6,199 nt of DNA from Chloroflexota bacterium. Lineage in GTDB: Bacteria > Chloroflexota > Anaerolineae > Anaerolineales > DRMV01. The DNA lies in the NCBI GenBank assembly GCA_013154225.1, contig JAADCW010000155.1:1-6199 (forward strand), in the 5' to 3' direction. A model generated the notes under the pieces. The model saw only the letters and a program-made list of their open reading frames with translations. It searched no databases and was not told where the DNA came from. Of the stretch, positions 1 to 6,106 are shown in pieces. The position numbers and the translations under genes were made by a program. Positions within the stretch are counted from its first letter, which is position 1. Each line of letters starts with the position of its first letter.

Positions 1-363
1 GGGGAACTTCCCGACTGGTTGGAAACCCTGGGGACGGAAGCCGCCGAACCCGCGGCAGAAGTGCCAGCGGAAGAAGAGGACCTGCCCGATTGGCTGAGCA
101 GTGCTGAACCCGCGGCTAAAGAAATCGCGTCCGACGCGTTGGGCGGGGAAGAACCCGCGGCTGAGCCGGGGGAACTTCCCGACTGGCTGGAAACCCTGGG
201 GACGGAAACCGCCGAACCCGCGGCAGAAGTGCCAGCGGAAGAAGAGGGTCTGCCCGATTGGCTGAGCAGTGCTGAACCCGCGGCTGAAAAAATCGCGTCC
301 GACGCGTTGGGCGGGGAGGAGCCCGCTGCTGAGCCCGGGGAACTCCCCGATTGGCTGGAAGCC
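1..363 (+). repeat. 168-bp tandem repeat encoding the PDWL array
   Basis: Two complete units of 168 bp (56 codons) lie at 1-168 and 169-336, and a third begins at 337 but diverges after about 27 bases. By eye, units 1 and 2 differ at 10 of 168 positions. Four residue changes result: A to T, D to G, and a swapped K-E/E-K pair. Each unit holds two PDWL motifs, so the motif spacing alternates 25 and 31 residues. The period is a whole number of codons, so gain or loss of units keeps the frame of the host gene. The array runs off the left edge of the window, so the total copy number is unknown. Confidence 0.95.
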
Positions 364-1803
364 TTGGAGGCTTCTGCTGAGGCTGGCCCAGAAGAAGCGG
401 CCTCTTTGGAACTTGAGCCAATTGAGGCTGAGTCCGAGGCCGAGGAGGCCGAGGGTTCCACAGCCCAACCGTTTGTTTTTGAAGGCGAAGAGGACCTGGA
501 AGATTTATTGGGCGAAACGCCCGATTGGTTGGACCTGCTCTCACCCGATGCGGCTGAAGAGCTTACGGAAGATGACCACGCCCTTCCGCCGCCGCTGACC
601 GCCGACGAAGCCGAAGAGCCTTTGGAAGAGGAAGCCACACCGTCGGTATTGCAGGGCGAACTGCCTTCATGGCTGGAAGCCATGCGGCCGGTTACCGCGG
701 CCGCGGCGGGCGCGGTGGTGGGCGACGAGCCTGTTGAAACTCAGGGCCCCCTGGCCGGCCTGCGGGGCGTCATTACGCCCCCAGAGCCTTCCATGATGAA
801 ACCAGGCAAGGTGGCGCTGGTAGGTGGCCGCTTGGTGCTCACCGAACAGCAGGAAGCCCAGGTCAAAGCCTTGCAAGCCCTTTTGGATGACGAATTCGAT
901 CCTCAGCCACCGCCCAAGCCGCCTTTGATTTCCCAACAGCAGGCTTTGCGCTGGCTGATTGGTGGCTTGCTCCTTTTGGCCGCCCTGCTTCCTTTGCTCA
1001 TTCCTCCGTTGCGGCCGGCTTTGCCTTCCAAAATCCTACCTGCCGCGCTCAACGCCCAGCGCCTGGTTGAGGAAGTGCCAGAAAACGCGCCAGTGTTGCT
1101 GGCTGTGGATTACAGCCCTGGTTTCACCAGTGAGATGGAAACCGCTTCGGCGCCCTTGCTGAGCGATTTGCTTTCCAAAAACGTGCGGCTGGTGGTAGTT
1201 TCTACTCAGCCCACCGGGCCTGATTTGAGTACCCATTTGCTCACCCAGGCTTTGGCTTGGCGGGGCATCCCTGGCGAGAATTACATCAACCTGGGGTATC
1301 TCCCTGGTGGCACTGCTGGGCTTTATGCCTTTGCCCACGCGCCTCAGTTGGTCTTTCACCGTGGGGCAGGCACCGACAACATCTGGCAGACCCCCGCGCT
1401 GGCATCGGTACAGCGGCTGGCCGACTTCGCGATGGTCGTGGTAATTACCGAAGACGCGGAAACCGCGCGGGCCTGGATCGAGCAAGTGCGTCCGGTGCTG
1501 GACGACGACACACCTTTGATCATGGTCATCAGTGCCCAGGCCGAACCTATGGTCGAGCCTTATTACGAAACGGCTTCCCATCAAGTGCACGGGTTGGTCA
1601 CCGGCTTGGAAGGCGGCATGGCTTACGCGTCGCTGCGTGGGCAGACCATTTCCTCGGCCACGCAGGGCCAATGGGGAAGCTACAGTTACATTGTCTGGGT
1701 GGCGGTGGTGCTCATGGTGCTGGCCGGCCTCTATAATTTGGCTTTGGGCTGGCGGGAAGCCCGCACAGCGCCGTCCGTAGATGATGAGGAAGAAGAGGCA
1801 TGA
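1..1803 (+). CDS. Two-pass membrane protein with acidic PDWL repeats and a Rossmann-like domain (5' partial)
   Basis: The frame is open from base 1 to a TGA at 1801-1803, giving 600 codons; the true start lies upstream of the window. Numbering from the first codon, residues 1-300 are very rich in Glu, Ala and Pro and carry seven P-(D/S)-W-L motifs at about 4, 29, 60, 85, 116, 174 and 222; the first five sit in a tandem repeat. A hydrophobic helix follows at about 318-340, then an alpha/beta region (about 360-555) with beta-strand-like stretches such as APVLLAVDY, VRLVVVST, AMVVVIT and PLIMVISAQAEP, and a conserved-looking NLGYLPGG at 430-437. A second helix lies at about 564-582, followed by Arg residues and an acidic DDEEEEA end. 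The basic residues after helix 2 suggest that both termini are cytoplasmic and the Rossmann-like region is outside (inference). I recall similar uncharacterised proteins in Chloroflexota but know no function. The motif array looks like a binding scaffold. No catalytic residues are recognisable. Confidence 0.9.
   Translation, partial: GELPDWLETLGTEAAEPAAEVPAEEEDLPDWLSSAEPAAKEIASDALGGEEPAAEPGELPDWLETLGTETAEPAAEVPAEEEGLPDWLSSAEPAAEKIASDALGGEEPAAEPGELPDWLEALEASAEAGPEEAASLELEPIEAESEAEEAEGSTAQPFVFEGEEDLEDLLGETPDWLDLLSPDAAEELTEDDHALPPPLTADEAEEPLEEEATPSVLQGELPSWLEAMRPVTAAAAGAVVGDEPVETQGPLAGLRGVITPPEPSMMKPGKVALVGGRLVLTEQQEAQVKALQALLDDEFDPQPPPKPPLISQQQALRWLIGGLLLLAALLPLLIPPLRPALPSKILPAALNAQRLVEEVPENAPVLLAVDYSPGFTSEMETASAPLLSDLLSKNVRLVVVSTQPTGPDLSTHLLTQALAWRGIPGENYINLGYLPGGTAGLYAFAHAPQLVFHRGAGTDNIWQTPALASVQRLADFAMVVVITEDAETARAWIEQVRPVLDDDTPLIMVISAQAEPMVEPYYETASHQVHGLVTGLEGGMAYASLRGQTISSATQGQWGSYSYIVWVAVVLMVLAGLYNLALGWREARTAPSVDDEEEEA
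1800..1803 (+). promoter_or_regulatory. ATGA stop/start overlap (translational coupling)
   Basis: The start codon ATG at 1800-1802 overlaps the TGA stop (1801-1803) of the upstream membrane protein gene. Such overlaps usually mean the same ribosome terminates and restarts, which tends to tie the amounts of the two proteins together. The coupling itself is inferred. Confidence 0.7.
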
Positions 1804-2486
1804 TAAACATGGCCGCGTTTTTTGGTGCGTTCCTCGGCTTCGTCATCACAGTGGTAGTGCTCAGTTACGTCTTTTTCCGTGACTGGGCGGTGTTCCGCTG
1901 GGCGATGCACATTTTTATTGGCGTTACAGCCGGCTATGCAGGTGCGGTGGCTGTGCGCAGTGTGCTGTGGCCGATGCTGCTTCAGCCCCTGATTTTTGAC
2001 CACACCCTGCTTTTGTTGGTGCCTTTGCTTTTGGTGCTGTTGTTGTTGACCAAAGCCTCGCAGGGCAACATCAGTCGGCTGGGAAATGTGTCGGTGGCCT
2101 TTTTGGTGGGCGTGGGCGCGGCCGCGGCTGTGGGCGGCGCGGTCAAGGGCACCATCTTCCCCCAGGTGGCGGCCACCACCGATGCTTTCAACTTGCACCT
2201 CATGGCCGAGCAAGGCGTGGGCTTTGGTGAGTTTATGGTGACCGGCATCTTCATGCTGGTGGGCACTGTCACCACGTTGGCTTATTTCCATTTTGGCGCC
2301 AAACCCCGGCCGCACCGTGCCCCCGCGCGTGCCCGCTGGATTTCGTGGCTGGCGCGGGTGGGCGAATGGTTCATTGCCGTAACCTTCGGTGTGCTGTTTG
2401 CCGGAGTTTATTTGGCCGCGGCGACAGCCCTCGCGGCCAGTGTCAACACCCTTTGGCAGTTTGTGCTCTTACTGCTACCCCATTAA
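1800..2486 (+). CDS. Multi-pass integral membrane protein, unknown function
   Basis: The protein has 228 residues and is mostly hydrophobic. Likely membrane segments lie at about 7-26, 33-57, 64-84, 94-115, 142-165 and 190-226; the last is long enough to be two helices. A polar, basic stretch (KPRPHRAPARAR, 168-179) between the last segments is probably cytoplasmic. The fourth segment is Gly/Ala-rich (VGVGAAAAVGGAVKG) and is followed by FPQ; this small-residue pattern favours tight helix packing or a pore-lining helix (inference). I see no signal peptide, catalytic motif or known transporter signature. The ATG at 1800 overlaps the previous stop as ATGA, with an AGGA at 1787-1790 inside the upstream gene. 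An in-frame ATG at 1809 (fourth codon), preceded by AGAGG at 1794-1798, is a possible alternative start. The overlap suggests translational coupling to gene 1, and the product could be its membrane partner. Confidence 0.85.
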   Translation: MINMAAFFGAFLGFVITVVVLSYVFFRDWAVFRWAMHIFIGVTAGYAGAVAVRSVLWPMLLQPLIFDHTLLLLVPLLLVLLLLTKASQGNISRLGNVSVAFLVGVGAAAAVGGAVKGTIFPQVAATTDAFNLHLMAEQGVGFGEFMVTGIFMLVGTVTTLAYFHFGAKPRPHRAPARARWISWLARVGEWFIAVTFGVLFAGVYLAAATALAASVNTLWQFVLLLLPH

Positions 2487-2491
2487 ACGCT

Positions 2492-2496
2492 GAGGT
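2492..2496 (+). promoter_or_regulatory. Ribosome binding site for the MutL-like gene
   Basis: GAGGT lies three bases before the ATG at 2500, in the 13-base gap after the previous stop. The spacing is shorter than usual, so initiation may be modest or partly coupled to upstream translation. No better start is visible: the first ATPase motif begins only about ten residues downstream of this ATG. Confidence 0.55.
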
Positions 2497-2499
2497 ACG

Positions 2500-4260
2500 A
2501 TGGCTACTTCGTTGGTGGATGCCGATAGCCTGTTGGCTGTGGACGTAGGGAATTCGCATACGCGGGCCATGCTCTTTGACGCGGTGGAAGACCGCTATCG
2601 CCTGGTGGCTATGGGCGTGGCGCCCAGCACAGCCTATGCGCCCCTCAACGACGTGCGAGAGGGCATTCGGAACGCCATTGACCAGGTGCAAAACATTACC
2701 GGTCGGGTGCTCATTGATGACGAAGAGCAACTGATTGTGCCCGCCACGTCGGACGGCGTAGGTGTGGACCAGGTGGTGCTCACCCTTTCCGCGGGCAAGC
2801 CCCTGCGGGTGGTGGTGGCTGGGGTGCTGGAAGACGTTTCGCTTCGCAGTGCTCGCCGTTTGGCCGAGACCATCTACGGGCGCATCGAAGCCCAACTGCA
2901 CCTCAACGACCGCCTGCACACCGAAGGGCGCATCAACACCGTGGTGCGAGCGCGTCCCGACGTGATCATCATGGCCGGCGGTGTGGATGAAGGGGCAACC
3001 CAATCGGTGTTGCAAATGGTAGAGGCTGTGGGGCTGGCGGCCTATCTCATCCCCCAGGGGCAGCGGCCTGAAGTGCTCTTTGCAGGCAACCAGGCGGTGC
3101 TCTCTGAGGTGCAGAAATTACTCGAAGGTTTGGTGCCGCTCCATGTGGCCCCCAATGTGCGACCCGCGTTGGAACATGAGCAACTTGGCCCTGCTCAGGA
3201 GTCGCTGTTGCAGATTTTCCGCAACGTTCGCCTGCGGCAGATGGGCGGGCTGCAGTCCTGGCTTGCGCCGCTGACCGGGCACAGCACGTTCTACCCCACC
3301 GCGTATGCCTTTGGGCGCATGATTCGCTTTTTGAGTCGGGTTTATGACCCCGCCAAAGGGGTTTTGGGTGTGGATATTGGCGCAGAGGCAACCACTGTGG
3401 CCGCGGCTTGGGGCGGCGAAGGCACGCTCAAAGTGGTGACAGAGTTGGGCTTGGGAAGCAGTCTCCCCGATTTGCTCAAGCACACCGCGGTGGAACATAT
3501 TTTGCGCTGGCTCCCGATGGAAATTCCCCGCCAGCAAGTGGTGGATTATCTCTACAACAAAGCCCTGCACCCCGACAGCATCCCCATGACGCCGGAAGAC
3601 ATCGCGGTGGAGCAGGCGTTGGCCCGCCAAATTTTGCGGGTGGCACTACGCCATGCGTGGAAAGATTTCCCCGCGAGCGTGCGGCACCGCTTTGGCGCGC
3701 AACTGCCATATTTTGAGCCGATTTTGGCTTCGGGCAGTATCCTCACCAAGGCCGCGACCCCAGGGCAAACGTTGATGATGCTTTTGGATGGCATTCAGCC
3801 CAGCGGTGTGACCACGTTTGTGCTGGATGAAAATCACCTTTTGCCCGCGTTGGGTGCGGCCGCGGATATCAACCCCATTTTGGGCGTGCAGGTGTTGGAA
3901 TCGCACCACTTTGTGCCTCTGGCCACGGTGATTACCCCGGTGCACCACATTACCAAGCCGGGTACGGCCATTTTGCGCTTGCAAATCGAAACCAGCAGCG
4001 GCGATCAAGGCACAGTGGAAGTCAAAACAGGCACCATTCGGGTCATTCCTCTGCGGCCAGGCCAGACAGCCACTGTGCAGGTGCAGCCCCTGCGGCGGTC
4101 GGATGCTGGTTTTGGCCCAGGCCGTCGGGGCACGGTAGTGGTGAGCGGCAGTAAATTAGGTTTGGTGATTGATGCTCGCGGGCGGCCGATTGTGTTGGCG
4201 TCGGATCCTGCTCAGCGGCGAGAGCAAAACAGCCGTTGGCTCAATGCCTTAGGCGGTTGA
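2500..4260 (+). CDS. MutL/GlmL-like ASKHA-fold ATPase protein with C-terminal beta-rich extension
   Basis: The protein has 586 residues. It carries an ASKHA phosphate-1 motif at 12-22 (LAVDVGNSHTR) and a second Asp-Gly phosphate motif at 289-299 (LGVDIGAEATT). A MutL-type block lies at 153-163 (PDVIIMAGGVD), followed by LFAGN at 193-197; the nucleotide-pocket-like ILASGS is at 408-413 and DENHLLPALG at 443-452. PD-x-IxxAGGxD followed by AGN is characteristic of the MutL/GlmL family. Its best-known member, clostridial GlmL, is thought to be a chaperone or reactivator of B12-dependent glutamate mutase. No mutase subunit gene is present here, so that role is not supported. Residues about 455-586 form an extra beta-rich segment, with VKTGTIRVIPLRPGQ at 508-522 and GLVIDARGRPI at 554-564; the total is longer than clostridial GlmL, which is roughly 460 residues. 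The product has no signal peptide or membrane helix and is probably cytoplasmic. I infer an ATP-driven switch or chaperone for the neighbouring proteins. Type III pantothenate kinase is excluded by size and architecture. Confidence 0.88.
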   Translation: MATSLVDADSLLAVDVGNSHTRAMLFDAVEDRYRLVAMGVAPSTAYAPLNDVREGIRNAIDQVQNITGRVLIDDEEQLIVPATSDGVGVDQVVLTLSAGKPLRVVVAGVLEDVSLRSARRLAETIYGRIEAQLHLNDRLHTEGRINTVVRARPDVIIMAGGVDEGATQSVLQMVEAVGLAAYLIPQGQRPEVLFAGNQAVLSEVQKLLEGLVPLHVAPNVRPALEHEQLGPAQESLLQIFRNVRLRQMGGLQSWLAPLTGHSTFYPTAYAFGRMIRFLSRVYDPAKGVLGVDIGAEATTVAAAWGGEGTLKVVTELGLGSSLPDLLKHTAVEHILRWLPMEIPRQQVVDYLYNKALHPDSIPMTPEDIAVEQALARQILRVALRHAWKDFPASVRHRFGAQLPYFEPILASGSILTKAATPGQTLMMLLDGIQPSGVTTFVLDENHLLPALGAAADINPILGVQVLESHHFVPLATVITPVHHITKPGTAILRLQIETSSGDQGTVEVKTGTIRVIPLRPGQTATVQVQPLRRSDAGFGPGRRGTVVVSGSKLGLVIDARGRPIVLASDPAQRREQNSRWLNALGG

Positions 4261-4287
4261 CGGCATGATTCTTGCAAAGGTCTTGTT

Positions 4288-4292
4288 AGGAG
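4288..4292 (+). promoter_or_regulatory. Ribosome binding site for the barrel-sandwich/KOW gene
   Basis: AGGAG ends six bases before the ATG at 4299, a standard Shine-Dalgarno spacing. It supports this start over the out-of-frame ATG at 4265. The 38-base gap after the previous stop shows no convincing promoter or terminator. Confidence 0.75.
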
Positions 4293-4298
4293 TGAAGG

Positions 4299-5366
4299 AT
4301 GAGCGTCATTAGGCCGGTTGTGCGCATCATGCCGGTGGCAAAGGTCAGGCAAAAGCGCCTGCTTCCTGTGCCTGGGCGGGTGGTGGTCAACCAGGGCAAG
4401 ACGGTGAAGGCTACGGAAACCGTTGCCGAAGCCTACCTGGAACCCCGCTTCCATTTGGTCAACGTGGCGCGCAGTTTGGGTGTGCCGCGTGCTGAGGCCG
4501 ACGATTACATTGTGTGCCACGTGGGCGAAGTCATCCGCAAGGGTGATGTGCTGGGCAAAAAAGGCGGCATGTTCCGCAAGGTGGTCAACTCGCCCGTGGA
4601 TGGTGAAGTGGTGCTGGCCGGCGATGGGCAGGTGCTCATCCGGGAATATGTCAGCCCGTGGGAACTCCCGGCGGGGTTCCCTGGCAAGGTAAGCAAAGTG
4701 TTTGCCGGCCAAGGCGTGGAACTGACCACCACCGGGTCGGTCATTGATGGCGTATGGGGCAACGGCAAACTGGCTTATGGCTTGCTTTATAATGCAGGCA
4801 AAACCCCCGATGCGGTGTTAGATGCCGCGGCCCTGGGGGTGGAACTGCGAGGTATGGTGGTGGTTGCCGGCAAGCTGGAAGACGCCCACGCGCTGGAAGT
4901 GGCCGAAAGTCTGCCGGTGCGAGGTATCATTGTAGGCAGTATGCCGGCTTCGTTGATTCCCGAAGCCTTGAAAGTATCTTTCCCGATTCTGGTGCTCGAC
5001 GGCTTCGGTGCGCAAGAGATGAATTCTCATGCTTTTCGCCTGTTGGCGACCAGCGACGGCCGTCAGGCCGCGGTGCTGGCCGAACCAATGGATCGCTATC
5101 GCGGGGTGCGGCCTGCGGTGATCATTCCCTTGCCCAATGCAGAGATGCCGCCTGAGCCGCCCGAAGCCGTGGAACTTTCTGAAGGAGTCACCGTGCGCCT
5201 GACGCGGGCGCCGTATGTGGGCATGTTGGCGCGAGTCATTGATGTGCCGCCGGGTTTGGTGCGGTTCCCCAATGGCCTGCGTGCGCCCGGCGTAGAAGTG
5301 CGCCTGGAAAACGGCGACCGTGCCTTGGTGCCGGTGGCAAATGTCGAAGTTTTGGTGCAATCATAG
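4299..5366 (+). CDS. Conserved protein with lipoyl/RnfC-like barrel-sandwich N-terminus and KOW-like C-terminus
   Basis: The protein has 355 residues and is soluble, with no signal peptide. Residues about 20-50 (LLPVPGRVVVNQGKTV) and 70-116 (VGEVIRKGDVLGKK, then NSPVDGEVV and GQVLIRE) form the two halves typical of a barrel-sandwich hybrid, as in biotinyl/lipoyl and RnfC-type domains. The usual modified Lys is not evident: the turn reads SPVDGEV (98-104), so I do not predict lipoylation or biotinylation. Residues about 117-165 continue as a beta-rich segment with GKV and a GVWGNGKLAYG stretch. Residues about 170-279 look alpha/beta, with RGMVVVAGKLED, VRGIIVGSM, FPILVLDGFG and RPAVIIPLP. Residues about 305-352 resemble a KOW/SH3-like barrel ending in LENGDRALVPVANVEVL. 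Such a barrel in other families binds RNA or protein. It follows the MutL-like gene by 38 bases, and I infer that it partners that protein. The biochemical role is unknown. Confidence 0.85.
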   Translation: MSVIRPVVRIMPVAKVRQKRLLPVPGRVVVNQGKTVKATETVAEAYLEPRFHLVNVARSLGVPRAEADDYIVCHVGEVIRKGDVLGKKGGMFRKVVNSPVDGEVVLAGDGQVLIREYVSPWELPAGFPGKVSKVFAGQGVELTTTGSVIDGVWGNGKLAYGLLYNAGKTPDAVLDAAALGVELRGMVVVAGKLEDAHALEVAESLPVRGIIVGSMPASLIPEALKVSFPILVLDGFGAQEMNSHAFRLLATSDGRQAAVLAEPMDRYRGVRPAVIIPLPNAEMPPEPPEAVELSEGVTVRLTRAPYVGMLARVIDVPPGLVRFPNGLRAPGVEVRLENGDRALVPVANVEVLVQS

Positions 5367-5381
5367 CGCCTGAACCCAAAC

Positions 5382-5387
5382 GAGGAG
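5382..5387 (+). promoter_or_regulatory. Ribosome binding site for the small anchored protein gene
   Basis: GAGGAG ends seven bases before the ATG at 5395. It is the strongest Shine-Dalgarno match of the visible starts and supports that ATG. The 28-base gap after the previous stop contains no other evident signal. Confidence 0.75.
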
Positions 5388-5394
5388 TAAGCCG

Positions 5395-6012
5395 ATGTCT
5401 GTTTTTGATGATGATCAACAACACGTTTCGCCTTTTGACGAGCCCATTGAAGACTTGGGTTTCGATGAGGAACCCGACCTGGGGCAGGAGCCCGAAGACG
5501 AACCCGATAGCAACAAGACCTTCTTGATTGCGGTAGCCGGGCTGATTGGGTTCTTGGTCGTTGCGATGGCGTTGTTGGCAATTTATGCGGTCTTCATCAT
5601 GCCCTCCAAGCGCCATGCGCAGGAAACCCAGGTGGCGCAGATCAACGCGCAAAATACGGCCATTGCTCAAGGGCTGACCGCGACGGCGCAAGCCGCGGCG
5701 TGGACGCCGACGTCTCCCCCCGTGCCGACTGCCACCCCTACGCCCATCCCCGCGGCTGCCGCGGTAACGCCTACGCCTGTGGTCGCGTTGGCCACCAGCA
5801 CGTCCACGCCAGCCATTGACCCCACGGCCTTTGCGCTGACGGCCACAGCCATTTATGCCACCAACGTTGCGGCCTGGGCTTTGACCCCCAGCCCAACCGC
5901 GTTGGCAACCACGGGCTTTGCTGACGATGTGGGCCTGCCAGGGCTGTTGGCTGTTGCGGCTTTGCTGATCGTGGTGATTTTCCTGGCTCGGCGGCTCCGA
6001 CAAACCGTATAA
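5395..6012 (+). CDS. Small membrane-anchored protein with TP-rich linker and LATTG-type C-terminal sorting-like signal
   Basis: The protein has 205 residues. Residues 1-42 are strongly acidic (Asp/Glu-rich, such as DEEPDLGQEPEDEPD) and probably cytoplasmic. A membrane helix spans about 43-69 and is followed by PSKR. Residues about 73-168 are low-complexity Ala/Thr/Pro (TPTP, TATA and similar), like an extended, possibly glycosylated extracytoplasmic linker. The C-terminus has the three-part layout of a cell-wall sorting signal: LATTG at 170-174, a hydrophobic helix at about 181-198, and a basic tail (RRLRQ). The residue after Leu is Ala rather than the Pro of a classical LPxTG. I recall the block TGFADDVGLPG as recurring in Chloroflexota proteins with this end. 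The gene is the last before the terminator, so it probably belongs to the same operon. It may be a surface or envelope anchor for the complex (inference). No enzymatic domain is visible. Confidence 0.82.
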   Translation: MSVFDDDQQHVSPFDEPIEDLGFDEEPDLGQEPEDEPDSNKTFLIAVAGLIGFLVVAMALLAIYAVFIMPSKRHAQETQVAQINAQNTAIAQGLTATAQAAAWTPTSPPVPTATPTPIPAAAAVTPTPVVALATSTSTPAIDPTAFALTATAIYATNVAAWALTPSPTALATTGFADDVGLPGLLAVAALLIVVIFLARRLRQTV

Positions 6013-6077
6013 CGCAAACCTGCTGTACCTTCGCCGAACGTGTTGTGAGCAAGGGTTCAGCGCGGTTGGAAGCCACG

Positions 6078-6106
6078 CGCCCGCGTTGGTTTGATCAACG
6101 CGGGCG
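6078..6106 (+). terminator. Intrinsic-type terminator hairpin
   Basis: An 11-bp perfect inverted repeat (6078-6088 pairing with 6096-6106) encloses a 7-base loop, and the stem is mostly G/C. It is followed by TTGCCTTTG, a weak U-rich tract. It lies 65 bases after the stop of the last gene and fits the 3' end of the operon. The poor U tract means it could also act mainly as an mRNA-stabilising hairpin. The near-symmetric stem could also serve a transcript from the other strand, though no gene is visible there. Confidence 0.72.

Noticed and set aside
1036..1671. 211-codon open frame on the - strand
   Set aside because: It is antisense to the well-supported membrane protein gene, rich in His/Arg/Gly/Gln with no domain-like pattern, and lacks a ribosome binding site context. 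High-GC codon use opens such frames by chance.
1731..2315. 194-codon open frame on the - strand
   Set aside because: It is antisense to the multi-pass membrane protein, with a His/Gln-rich composition and a poly-Ser stretch that mirror the sense-strand codons; there is no independent evidence for it.
2533..2577. DVGNS motif resembling type III pantothenate kinase (CoaX)
   Set aside because: The motif is shared by the ASKHA superfamily. The 586-residue length and the later AGGVD, AGN and ASGS blocks fit MutL/GlmL, not CoaX.
4265..4312. Short open frame of 15 codons between genes 3 and 4 (possible leader peptide)
   Set aside because: It has no ribosome binding site of its own and no attenuator-like hairpin, and it overlaps the well-placed AGGAG and start of the next gene. 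Chance is the simpler explanation.
4590..4610. Possible lipoyl or biotin attachment site in the barrel-sandwich protein
   Set aside because: The turn reads S-P-V-D-G-E-V, with no Lys at the position expected for modification and no MKM or DKA motif.
5701..5910. Thr/Pro-rich coding repeats as a DNA tandem repeat or CRISPR-like array
   Set aside because: The similarity is at the amino acid composition level only; there is no regular period or conserved repeat unit in the DNA.
5236..6003. 255-codon open frame on the - strand
   Set aside because: It runs opposite the last two genes. Its composition (long runs of Arg and Gly) mirrors the Ala/Thr/Pro-rich codons of the + strand gene, so it is a shadow.
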